NCBI GenBank assembly: GCA_019239785.1
Contig: JAFAZM010000148.1
Span: 1 to 14,631 of the forward strand
DNA: 14,631 nt
Origin: Sphingomonadaceae bacterium
GTDB lineage: Bacteria; Pseudomonadota; Alphaproteobacteria; Sphingomonadales; Sphingomonadaceae
Direction: 5' to 3'
In this document: positions 6,287 to 14,108 of the stretch, one piece after another
Layout: each line of letters opens with the position of its first letter
Position numbering within the stretch: the first letter of the stretch is position 1
Program-made: the position numbers and the translations under genes
The notes under the pieces: model-generated
Seen by the model: only the letters and a program-made list of their open reading frames with translations
Databases searched by the model: none
Told to the model about the DNA's origin: nothing

Positions 6287-9127
6287 ATGAGCACGATCAT
6301 CGAGCACAGCTGGGCGCTTCCCGAGATCGACACGATCTTCGAGTTCGTCTTCGCCATGGCGCCCGGCGAGGCGCCGGAGGGGCATCGGGTGACGGTGACC
6401 TGCCGCTGGCCGCCGGTCGAGAAGCGCGTCGTCATCCTGAACGCCGCCCGCCCCACCCCGGTCTGCCTGCATTTCGGCTCCGGCTACGAGCTGCGGGGCA
6501 AGATGGAGGTGATCCACCAGGGCGACCGCCGCGCCCCCGAGCTCGGCGTCTTCGCGGACCTCAGCTACGATTGGCGCGGCCAGCCGCCGGTCCAGCATTT
6601 CGAGGGGCTGATCTTCCTGCGCGCGGCGCCGGGTCCGCCGATCCCGCCGGTGCCGCCGCCGCCCTGCCCGCCGCCGCCGGACGATGACGGCGAGGACGAC
6701 CCGCCGATCGTCACGCCGCACGACGAGCTCTTCCCCTATCTCTACGTCCGGCAATGGCCGAAGCCCGCGGACGAGGAACTGGACTACGGCTTCTTCGCCT
6801 ATCCCTGGCCCAGCCCGCCCGCCGACAGCTTCATTGCCGAGCTTGGCAGCCTGGCGCCGCAGGGGCGGGCGGCGATGGAATCCCTGGCGCTTGCCTTCAT
6901 CGACGGGGAGCCGCCCTGGCAGGGGCAATATGTTTTCAGCCGCGCGAGCCTGCAGGGGCCGGTCGGCGGCTTTGCGGCGCTCGCGCTCGGGCTGCAGCAG
7001 CCGGAGCCGTGGCGCCCCGAATGGGCGGAGCAGCTCTGCCGCGACCTGGAAACCCTGCTCCGCCTTTACGGGGAGACCGGCCTCTACCTGCTCAGCGCCG
7101 ATTACGAGGCGAGCCTGGAGCGGGTGTGGCAGAGCTATTTCGCGCTCGCCGTCCTGCTCGGCTACAACCAGGCGCTGCTCGCCGATCTCGGCCTAACCCT
7201 GTGGCTGGCCAATGCCGCCGCAAAGGCGCTGGTCGTGGAGGCGGACGGGCGCCTGCGCCTCGGCAGCCTCGATCCCGAGCAGCAGGGCGCGGTCGCCCAC
7301 GCCTCCCTGGTCCTGCCCGCCGGAATCTTCCCGCTCCCGGCCGGCGCGCCGCTGCCGCCGCCGCTGCCGCCCGCACGCGGCTGGGTCGAGCCCTATGCGG
7401 TCGGCGACCTGCAGATGGTCCGCCAGCGGCTGCTCCGCTACGCCGCCGGCGAGATCGCGCGGATCGAGAATGTGATGCGCGGCGAGCGCCGGGAAGTGTC
7501 GACCCGGCAGGGGCGGCAGCGCCTCGACGTCGAGCAGAAGAGCGGCGAGGAGCTGCAGCTGATCGAGAGCGAGGATGCGGATGCGCGGCTCTCCCTGCTC
7601 GAGGAAGCCAGCCGGACGGTGGCCGGCCAGACGCTGGCCGACAGCTACGACAATTTCACGACCAGCTACGGGCCGCCGACCCAGGGGACGGTCAGCGGCA
7701 CGCTCAGCCGGATCACCACCGCGGGCCTCCCGGGCAGCGACGACGCGACCCGCTTCGCCCGCGAGATCCTCGGCAAGGCGATCAACCGCATCTCCCGCAA
7801 GGTCGGCACCGTCCGCGCGAGCAGCAGCCTCTCTCACGCCGAGGAGGCGGTGGTCAGCGTGATCGACAATGCCGCGGGCGGCGGCAATCTCTGCGCAATC
7901 TATCGCTGGGTGAACAAGATCTACGAGGCGTGCGTCGTCAATTACGGCAACCGCCTGCTGATGGAGTTCGTGCTGCTGCGACCGGCGGCCGAGCTCCGGG
8001 ACCGGCCCTTGCGCGAGGGCCGGTCCCGCCACCTGCCGCCGCCGCCTGCCGAAGCCGGGCTGCGCTCGTTCGAGGACGTGAATCCGCGCAATTACGCCCG
8101 GCTCTGCGCCGCCTATGGCGTCACCGACATCGTGCCGCCGCCGGGGCCGAAATTCGCCGCCGCGAGCCTCAGGGCCGGCGACGAGATCCAGGTCGCGCTC
8201 CCGCCCGGCTATTGCGCCTGCGCCGCGGCGGCCGGCTGCGTCCCGGCGTCCGGGGCTGCGGCGGCGCCGGCGATCCTGGTCGGCTACCAGCTCGTCGCCG
8301 CCGACGGCAGCCCGACGCCCCTGACCTCGCGCGGCGAGGCGAGCGCGATCCCGGTCTCGGCCGCCGCGCCGGAGGCGGGCCTGTCGCCGCCCGGAGGCTC
8401 GGAGGCACTGGTCAATGTCGAGATCGAATGCGCGCCGAGCCCGCGCTGCATGGATGAATGGCAGATCCGGATCTACGGCGCGATCGTCACCGCCTACGAG
8501 GCGAGCCTCGAGCGGCGCCGCACCGCGCTGGCGGACGGGGCGCTCCCGATCGTGCCGCGCTCGCCGCTCGCCTGCCGCGATCTCGCCCGGCGCGCGCTCA
8601 GGCACGGCTGCACCGAGCTGCTGCTCGAGCAGGCGGCGCAGCTGACCGGCAGCGACGCGCCGCCTCTGTCCCCGCCTGTCGACGCGGTCGACCGGCCCCG
8701 CTTCCTGCAATTTCTCGACGAGGCGCTGGAATGGCCGGAGATGAGCTGGACCCTCCAGCATGACGGACCGTGGGACGACGGCGGCGGCGGTGAGGAGGGC
8801 GGCGGCGATGCGCCGTTCGGGCGCTTCCTCCACGCCGACCGGGCGCGGGTGCTGGTGCCGGTTCGGCCCGAGCATGTCCTCGCCTTCCTCTATTTCTTCG
8901 CTTCGGGGATGATCTGGGACGGGCCGGACCGGCTGGTCGCCGTGAACAGCGCCGACGTGCCCATCGTCGACGACCTCAAGCGCGCCGCCCGCCGCCCCGA
9001 GCGCGAGCGAAGGGTGGGCTGTCCCTGGGAGGTCGTGGTCCCGACCGCTATGCAGATCATCGACGACAGCGACCTGCCGGCGGGCGGGCGCACGCTCGCC
9101 GCCGCAACAATGGGAGACGCTTCATGA
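6287..9127 (+). CDS. Large uncharacterised multidomain protein (946 aa)
   Basis: No named family is recognised. In order it has a beta-rich N-terminal domain (about 1-112), a proline and acidic linker (about 113-141), a helical region (about 185-315, including YGETGLYLLSADYEASLERVW), and a second proline-rich linker (about 346-364). A central block starts with IARIENVMRGERRE (390-403), passes through a charged helical stretch, and ends with AIYRWVNKIYEACVVNYG (537-554) and LLMEF. This block resembles segments I recall in large hypothetical bacterial proteins without a function. The C-terminal part ends with a region rich in Gly and Asp. There is no signal peptide. ATG at 6287 is preferred over the adjacent GTG at 6284; a weak GAAAGAG lies at 6276-6282. 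Its stop overlaps the next start (ATGA). Confidence 0.8.
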   Translation: MSTIIEHSWALPEIDTIFEFVFAMAPGEAPEGHRVTVTCRWPPVEKRVVILNAARPTPVCLHFGSGYELRGKMEVIHQGDRRAPELGVFADLSYDWRGQPPVQHFEGLIFLRAAPGPPIPPVPPPPCPPPPDDDGEDDPPIVTPHDELFPYLYVRQWPKPADEELDYGFFAYPWPSPPADSFIAELGSLAPQGRAAMESLALAFIDGEPPWQGQYVFSRASLQGPVGGFAALALGLQQPEPWRPEWAEQLCRDLETLLRLYGETGLYLLSADYEASLERVWQSYFALAVLLGYNQALLADLGLTLWLANAAAKALVVEADGRLRLGSLDPEQQGAVAHASLVLPAGIFPLPAGAPLPPPLPPARGWVEPYAVGDLQMVRQRLLRYAAGEIARIENVMRGERREVSTRQGRQRLDVEQKSGEELQLIESEDADARLSLLEEASRTVAGQTLADSYDNFTTSYGPPTQGTVSGTLSRITTAGLPGSDDATRFAREILGKAINRISRKVGTVRASSSLSHAEEAVVSVIDNAAGGGNLCAIYRWVNKIYEACVVNYGNRLLMEFVLLRPAAELRDRPLREGRSRHLPPPPAEAGLRSFEDVNPRNYARLCAAYGVTDIVPPPGPKFAAASLRAGDEIQVALPPGYCACAAAAGCVPASGAAAAPAILVGYQLVAADGSPTPLTSRGEASAIPVSAAAPEAGLSPPGGSEALVNVEIECAPSPRCMDEWQIRIYGAIVTAYEASLERRRTALADGALPIVPRSPLACRDLARRALRHGCTELLLEQAAQLTGSDAPPLSPPVDAVDRPRFLQFLDEALEWPEMSWTLQHDGPWDDGGGGEEGGGDAPFGRFLHADRARVLVPVRPEHVLAFLYFFASGMIWDGPDRLVAVNSADVPIVDDLKRAARRPERERRVGCPWEVVVPTAMQIIDDSDLPAGGRTLAAATMGDAS

Positions 9128-9792
9128 ACGATCCGCTGCAACCCGCGCCCTGGTTCGGCCCGCAGGGCTTCGGCACTGTGCCCGTAGGTTCGGTCGTCGC
9201 CTTCGCCGGGCAATTGGGCACGCCGGTGCCCAACAATGCGACGCCGCCCGACGACATCCCCGGGACGACCGGCTCGCCGCCGGCGACGACGGCGCCGATC
9301 GAGGCCTGGGGCTGGATGGCCTGCGACGGCCGGACCTTGCAGACCGCCGACTATCCCGAATTGTTCGCGGCCCTGGGCTACGTCTATGGCGGCAGCGGCG
9401 CCAGCTTCGCCTTGCCCGATTATCGCGGCTATTTCCTGCGCGGCGCGGACTGGGGCGCCGGCAACGATCCGGACGCGGCCTCGCGGACGGCGCCGCCCGG
9501 CGGCAGCGCCGCCGACATCGGCTCGACCCAGCCGTCCGCGCTGCTGAGCCACAAGCATGACTTTCCGCAGTCGATCCCGGCGGGCACCGCCCCGGAGGGC
9601 TCGGATTCGGGCGTGCCCAGCACGACGCAGAACCAGACCGGCGTGCCCGTCGCCGACGACGGCTCCGCCTTCACCACCCAGGTCAGCCAGAACGAGACGC
9701 GGCCGATCAATGTCTACGTCGGCTGGATCATCAAGTTCACCGCCGCATTGCGGCCCACCGCCCCGCTCTATCCCCGGAACGAAGGAGATTGA
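9124..9792 (+). CDS. Phage tail-collar-domain protein (fibre tip-like)
   Basis: This 222-residue protein carries a phage tail collar domain. PVGSVVAFAG (20-29) opens it, followed after an insertion by WMACDGRTLQTADYPELFAALG (64-85) and FALPDYRGYFLRGAD (95-109). The Pro/Thr-rich insertion between the first strand and WMACDG (about 31-58) is longer than in simple collar domains. The C-terminal half has SHKHDF (142-147) and ends with NETRPINVYVGWIIK, typical of receptor-binding fibre tips. A single HxH (H143, H145) recalls the metal-binding motifs of phage T4 fibre proteins. Collar domains also occur outside phages in secreted proteins, and no other tail genes are present here. The ATGA overlap with the upstream gene implies co-translation. 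Confidence 0.9.
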   Translation: MNDPLQPAPWFGPQGFGTVPVGSVVAFAGQLGTPVPNNATPPDDIPGTTGSPPATTAPIEAWGWMACDGRTLQTADYPELFAALGYVYGGSGASFALPDYRGYFLRGADWGAGNDPDAASRTAPPGGSAADIGSTQPSALLSHKHDFPQSIPAGTAPEGSDSGVPSTTQNQTGVPVADDGSAFTTQVSQNETRPINVYVGWIIKFTAALRPTAPLYPRNEGD

Positions 9793-9794
9793 CC

Positions 9795-11168
9795 GTGCCC
9801 TACGACCAGATCGTCTTCATCGGCTATGTGCTCGACACCACGCCGAAGGAGAATCCGAACGGAAGCTCCACCTATCTGGGGGTCGAGCCGCCGTCGGTCG
9901 ACATCGCCGCGCGCTGCGAGCTGGTCCAGGCGGCGATGGAGACGGCGCGCAATGCGCTGCCGCCCCTAGGCTCGCCGCCGCTGCGGACGCTCTACGTGTT
10001 CATGATCCCCGAATTCTTCTTCCGCGGCCCCGATCCCGGCGCCTACGACATGGGCGACGTGCAGCTCGCCATCGCCGGGCTGCAGGAGCTCGCCGCCGGC
10101 GCCGAATGGGCGGATTGGGTGTTCGAGTTCGGCACGATCGTCGGCCGCTGGGTGCTGGAGGATCCCAGCAGGAACGTGCAGATCTGCAACTTCGCCCTGG
10201 TCCAGGAGGGCGGCGTCGCGGCGCAGGGTCCGGCCGGCGCGCGCGCGATCGTGAAGGAGCTGAAGTCCGGCGTCGACTTCATCGCCCAGAATGCGAGCCC
10301 GGGCGGGCTGCTGGTCGGCGAGGTCGAATATCAGCAGGGCGCGCAGCCGCAGCCGGGCAAGGAACGGCAGCAGGCGTCCTATGACGGCGCCGGCATCTAC
10401 GATCTGGTCGGCCTCACCTGGGCGACCGAGATCTGCCGCGACCATCTGATGGGCCGGCTGCAGAATTCGCCGCAGATGCCCGGCGAATCGGAGGTCCAGA
10501 TCCAGCTCGTCCCCTCGTGCGGCGCGGACATCGAGGAAGCGGGGATCATCGCCGAGACCGGCGGCTACGTCTTCAACGTCGACGGCTGGCGCGACAATTA
10601 TGCGCATGCGAAGCTGGTGAAGGTGCTGGCGCCGCCGCAGCAGCCGCAGCAATTGCCGCGCAGCGCCAACGTGCCGGTGAACGTCACCGAAGTCACCGTG
10701 CCGGTTTCGCCGCCGCGGACGATCCAGATCGACGAGCTCTACCCGGACGGGGCCGGATCGATCTGGATCTTCGCGCCGGTGCCGGTGCCGCCGGCGGCGA
10801 CGGTGCCGGGCTCGACCGACACCTATGTCTGGCGCGCCAGCACCGACCCCGTGTGGACCTTCACCTTCTACCTCATCTACGACGATGCCGGGCAGTTCAC
10901 CCAGGTGCTGTGCAAGATCCGGAACAACGAGATCGATTTCTACGGCCACAATTACGACCTGCCGATCGAGCTCGACCTGACTTTCCCGCCGCGGCCCAAC
11001 GATCCGTCGGTGCGGACCGGAAAGCTCAAGATCGAGCTGAAGGGGGGCGGCAGCTATTCCAACGCGATCTACGGGAAGATCCAGGTGCCGGGCTTCAGCT
11101 TCCAGGGCGACATCATGCGCTTCATGAACGACAAGAACGCGCCCGAGCCGGTCGAGCAGATCTGGTAG
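9795..11168 (+). CDS. Nitrilase-superfamily-like protein with extra C-terminal domain
   Basis: The N-terminal part (about 1-270 of 457) looks like a carbon-nitrogen hydrolase fold. A Glu in LYVFMIPEFFFRG (E73), a Lys in VKELKSGVDFI (K154 or K157) and a Cys in WATEICRDHLMG (C214) fit the Glu-Lys-Cys triad. FEFGTIVG and QIQLVPSCGADI match core strands. Family members hydrolyse nitriles, amides or related C-N bonds; the substrate here cannot be read. The remaining about 190 residues form a beta-rich domain I do not recognise (VWTFTFYLIYDDAGQF, RNNEIDFYGHNYDLPIELDL). No signal peptide is seen. GTG at 9795 is chosen because GAAGGAGA (9781-9788) is well spaced for it and too close for TTG at 9789. 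The upstream stop ends at 9792. Confidence 0.78.
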   Translation: MPYDQIVFIGYVLDTTPKENPNGSSTYLGVEPPSVDIAARCELVQAAMETARNALPPLGSPPLRTLYVFMIPEFFFRGPDPGAYDMGDVQLAIAGLQELAAGAEWADWVFEFGTIVGRWVLEDPSRNVQICNFALVQEGGVAAQGPAGARAIVKELKSGVDFIAQNASPGGLLVGEVEYQQGAQPQPGKERQQASYDGAGIYDLVGLTWATEICRDHLMGRLQNSPQMPGESEVQIQLVPSCGADIEEAGIIAETGGYVFNVDGWRDNYAHAKLVKVLAPPQQPQQLPRSANVPVNVTEVTVPVSPPRTIQIDELYPDGAGSIWIFAPVPVPPAATVPGSTDTYVWRASTDPVWTFTFYLIYDDAGQFTQVLCKIRNNEIDFYGHNYDLPIELDLTFPPRPNDPSVRTGKLKIELKGGGSYSNAIYGKIQVPGFSFQGDIMRFMNDKNAPEPVEQIW

Positions 11169-11176
11169 CAGGAGGG

Positions 11177-11260
11177 ATGAGCTCGCCGGCGGCAGGGCGA
11201 GGGGCGCGCGACCGGCGCGGCGCGGGTGTGCGCCGGCGGCGTGGGCGGTGGCCGGCGTGA
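11177..11260 (+). CDS. Possible 27-aa leader peptide
   Basis: A short frame starts with ATG directly after AGGAGGG (11170-11176). It encodes a 27-residue Arg/Gly/Ala-rich peptide, beginning MSSPAAGRGARDRR. Its stop TGA overlaps a GTG start of the next gene as GTGA at 11257-11260. It could couple translation of the glycosyltransferase gene, which lacks a good Shine-Dalgarno of its own. Alternatively it marks where an original start was lost by frameshift. The Shine-Dalgarno spacing is very short, so confidence is low. Confidence 0.35.
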   Translation: MSSPAAGRGARDRRGAGVRRRRGRWPA

Positions 11261-14106
11261 CGGTCCGCGTCTCCGCGATCATGCCGACCGCGGACCGGCG
11301 CCGGTTCGTGCCGCAGGCGATCGCCGCCTTCCTCGCCCAGGCCGGCGACGAGGCCGAGCTGCTGATCCTCGACGACGGCGGGGATCCGGTCGCCGACCTG
11401 GTCCCCGCCGACCCGCGCATTCGCTATTTGCGCGAGACCGCGAGGCGCGTGCTCGGCGAGAAGCGCAATCGGCTCTGCGCGCTCGCGCGCGGCGACATCA
11501 TCCTGCATTGGGACGACGACGACTGGCACGCCCCCGACCGCATCGCCCGCCAGCGCGCGGCGCTGGAGGCGAGCGGCGCCGACCTGTGCGGGCTCGACCG
11601 CGTCATCTTCCTCTCCGACGACGGCGCCGAGGCCTGGGACTATGTGTATGCCGGCAAGGCGCGCTGGGTCTGCGGCGGCAGCCTCGCCTACCGCCGCGCC
11701 TATTGGGAAGCGCATCCTTTCCCGGCGCTCGGCTGCGGCGAGGATACCAGCTGGGTGTTCGCCGCCGCCGGCGCCCGCATCGAGACGATGGACGCGCCGG
11801 ACCTCTTCGTCGGCCGGGTCCACGACGGCAATACCAGCCCGAAATATGTGCGGACCGGGGCCTACCGCCCGCGCGACCCCGCGCCGGTGCGGGCGCTGGT
11901 CGCCGGCTTCGCCAGGTCGCCGGCGGCGGCGCCGGAGGCGATCCCGGCTGCGGGGTTGGACGCGCTCAGCATCGTCGTCCCCCATGGCGGGGCCGAGCGG
12001 CTGCCATTGCTGGCGCACACTTTGGCCGCCCTGCGCCGGACGCTGCCGCAGGCGGAGCTGATCGTCGCCGAGCTCGGCGAGACGGCGCATGCGGCCGAGG
12101 CCGCCGCCGCGGCCGGCGCCCGCCACCTCTTCGCCCCCCATGACGGGCCGTTCGAGCGGGCGCGCGCGCTCAACCTCGGCTCGGCCGACGCGCGCGCCGA
12201 TCTGGTGCTGTGGCACGACAACGACCTGATCGCCGCGCCGGGCTTCCACGCCCGCGCCATCGCCGAGCTCGAAGCCGGCGGGCTCGACTTCCTGATCCCC
12301 TATCATGCGATCCACTATCTCGGCGAGGCCGACACCGCGGCGCTGCTCGCGGGCGGCGGCGATCCGGCGGCGGCGCGGCCGCTGCGCATCCTGCGCTCGG
12401 GCAGCCAGGTGTCGGGGGGCATGGGCCTCGTCCGGCGCGACTTCCTGGCCCGCCACGGCGGGCTGGACGAACGCTTCCGCGGCTGGGGCGGCGAGGACAA
12501 TGGCTGGTGGCACAAGGCCTGCCTGCTCGGCCGGACCGGGATCAGCGCCAGCCCGGAGCAGATCGCCTTCCATCTCCACCACCCCGAATCGGGCGGCCTG
12601 AACGGCGCCGCGCCGCACCGCGCCAACCCGCATTACCAGGCCAATGTCGCCCTGCTCGCGGAGCTTGGGCGGATCACGACGCGCGAGGCCTGGCTGGCGC
12701 GCTTTCCCGGCGCCGGGACGGCCGCGCCCGCGCGAACGGCGCCGCTGCACGTTCCACTGTTCCTCTATTGGGAGGGGCCCTGCCCGGAATGGATCCTGCG
12801 CTGCCGCGAGACGATCATGCGGCATGGCGGCGACGTCCGCCTGCTCGACCGCGACGCGTTCGAGGCGCTGCGCACCGACGACCGCGACATCGACCTCGAG
12901 CCGCTGCAGCCCGCCCACCGCGCCGATTATGCGCGGGCCTGGCTGCTCGCGCGGCACGGCGGCATCTGGCTGGACAGCGACTGCATCCTGATGCGCCCGC
13001 TGGATCGGGTCCGCGCCGCGCTGGCGACGCACGGCTTCGTCGCCCATCGCGACCGTCAGGGCTATTATCCCAACGGCTTCCTCGCCGCGGCGCCGGGCAA
13101 CCCGACCGCCGCCTTGTTCTACCAGAGCCTCGCCGAGCGGCTGCGGGCCCGCAAGCCATTGTCCTGGATCTCGCTCGGCGGCGAGCCGCTGACGCGGCTG
13201 CTCCGCCACCGGCGCGGCGCCTTCCACGAACTGCCCTGCGCGGCGATCCAGCCGATCTGCTGGAGCCGGCCCGAGCTCTTCTTCCGCACGGGCAGCGACG
13301 AGGAGCATGCGCAGGGCTTCGCGCCCGACGCGCTCACCTACATGCTGTCCAACACCCAGGTCGCCGCCCATCTGAAGGCGAATCGCGGCGCCGACCTGCT
13401 CGCGCCCGGCAGCTTCTTCAACTTCGTGCTGGCGCGGAGCCTCGGCCGGCCGCCGGAGCCGGACCCGGCGCTGCCCGAAGCCGGGCCCGGCCGGACGGCG
13501 GCGGACGTGTTCGGCGGCTTCCATGCGGCGGCGATCGCGCGCGGCGACGAGTCGCTCTCCGGGCCCGGCTCCTCGCTCGCCCGGACCGAGGCGCTGCGCG
13601 AGGCGCTGCCCGGCCTGCTGCAGCCGCTCGGCATCGGCACCCTGCTCGACGCCGGCTGCGGCGATCATCACTGGCTGCGGGGGACCGCATTGCCGGTGGG
13701 GCTGTATGTCGGCGTCGACATCGTCCCGGACCTGGTCGCGCGGAACGAGGCGCTTCGGCTGCCCGGCCGCCGCTTCCTGTGCGCCGATCTCGCCGCGGAC
13801 GATCTGCCGGCGGCGGACCTGGTGCTGATGCGCGACGTGCTGGTCCATTACGACTTCGCGACCGCCCTGCGCGCGCTCGGCAATGTGCGGCGGACCGGCG
13901 CGCAATGGCTGCTCGCCACCACCTTCCCCGACCGCCACCACAATCCGGACTGCGCGATCGGCGGCTGGCGGCCGCTCAACCTGATGCTGCCGCCCTTCGC
14001 ATTCCCCGCCCCGCTCCGCCTGATCGGCGAGCGCTGCACCGAGCAGGGCGGCGCCTATGCCGACAAGTCGCTCGGGCTCTGGCGGATGGCGGACCTGCCC
14101 GGCTGA
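11257..14106 (+). CDS. Fusion: three glycosyltransferase-like domains plus SAM methyltransferase
   Basis: This 949-residue cytoplasmic-looking protein has four parts. Domain 1 (about 1-205) is a GT-A family 2 glycosyltransferase, with VSAIMPTADR, LLILDDGG and the DxD-type HWDDDDW (84-90). Domain 2 (about 235-447) is another GT-A domain, with LSIVVP, LWHDNDL and RGWGGEDNGWWHK (408-420), like the C-terminal part of galactosyltransferase-type enzymes. Domain 3 (about 496-680) resembles GT32/capsular sugar transferases, with RADYARAWLLARHGGIWLDS then DC (DxD at about 573-575). Domain 4 (about 745-949) is a class I methyltransferase, with LLDAGCGD (796-803), YVGVDIVPDL and ADLVLMRDVLVHYD. It could build and cap a short glycan on a protein or lipid. 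GTG at 11257 is chosen for its overlap with the leader stop; GTG at 11248 is the alternative. Confidence 0.85.
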   Translation: MTVRVSAIMPTADRRRFVPQAIAAFLAQAGDEAELLILDDGGDPVADLVPADPRIRYLRETARRVLGEKRNRLCALARGDIILHWDDDDWHAPDRIARQRAALEASGADLCGLDRVIFLSDDGAEAWDYVYAGKARWVCGGSLAYRRAYWEAHPFPALGCGEDTSWVFAAAGARIETMDAPDLFVGRVHDGNTSPKYVRTGAYRPRDPAPVRALVAGFARSPAAAPEAIPAAGLDALSIVVPHGGAERLPLLAHTLAALRRTLPQAELIVAELGETAHAAEAAAAAGARHLFAPHDGPFERARALNLGSADARADLVLWHDNDLIAAPGFHARAIAELEAGGLDFLIPYHAIHYLGEADTAALLAGGGDPAAARPLRILRSGSQVSGGMGLVRRDFLARHGGLDERFRGWGGEDNGWWHKACLLGRTGISASPEQIAFHLHHPESGGLNGAAPHRANPHYQANVALLAELGRITTREAWLARFPGAGTAAPARTAPLHVPLFLYWEGPCPEWILRCRETIMRHGGDVRLLDRDAFEALRTDDRDIDLEPLQPAHRADYARAWLLARHGGIWLDSDCILMRPLDRVRAALATHGFVAHRDRQGYYPNGFLAAAPGNPTAALFYQSLAERLRARKPLSWISLGGEPLTRLLRHRRGAFHELPCAAIQPICWSRPELFFRTGSDEEHAQGFAPDALTYMLSNTQVAAHLKANRGADLLAPGSFFNFVLARSLGRPPEPDPALPEAGPGRTAADVFGGFHAAAIARGDESLSGPGSSLARTEALREALPGLLQPLGIGTLLDAGCGDHHWLRGTALPVGLYVGVDIVPDLVARNEALRLPGRRFLCADLAADDLPAADLVLMRDVLVHYDFATALRALGNVRRTGAQWLLATTFPDRHHNPDCAIGGWRPLNLMLPPFAFPAPLRLIGERCTEQGGAYADKSLGLWRMADLPG

Positions 14107-14108
14107 AG

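Noticed and set aside
5279..6928. A 549-codon open frame on the - strand across the start of the cluster
   Set aside because: It is antisense to the 205-aa gene and the start of the 946-aa gene, with low-complexity composition and no motif.
5579..11168. Prophage tail module or contractile injection system
   Set aside because: Only the collar domain is phage-like. No sheath, tube, tape-measure, baseplate, ATPase or lysis gene can be seen in the window.
11122..13941. A 939-codon open frame on the - strand
   Set aside because: It lies opposite the glycosyltransferase fusion, whose frame carries clear domain motifs. The antisense translation is Arg/Ala/Gly-rich without recognisable domains, a usual artefact of very GC-rich DNA.
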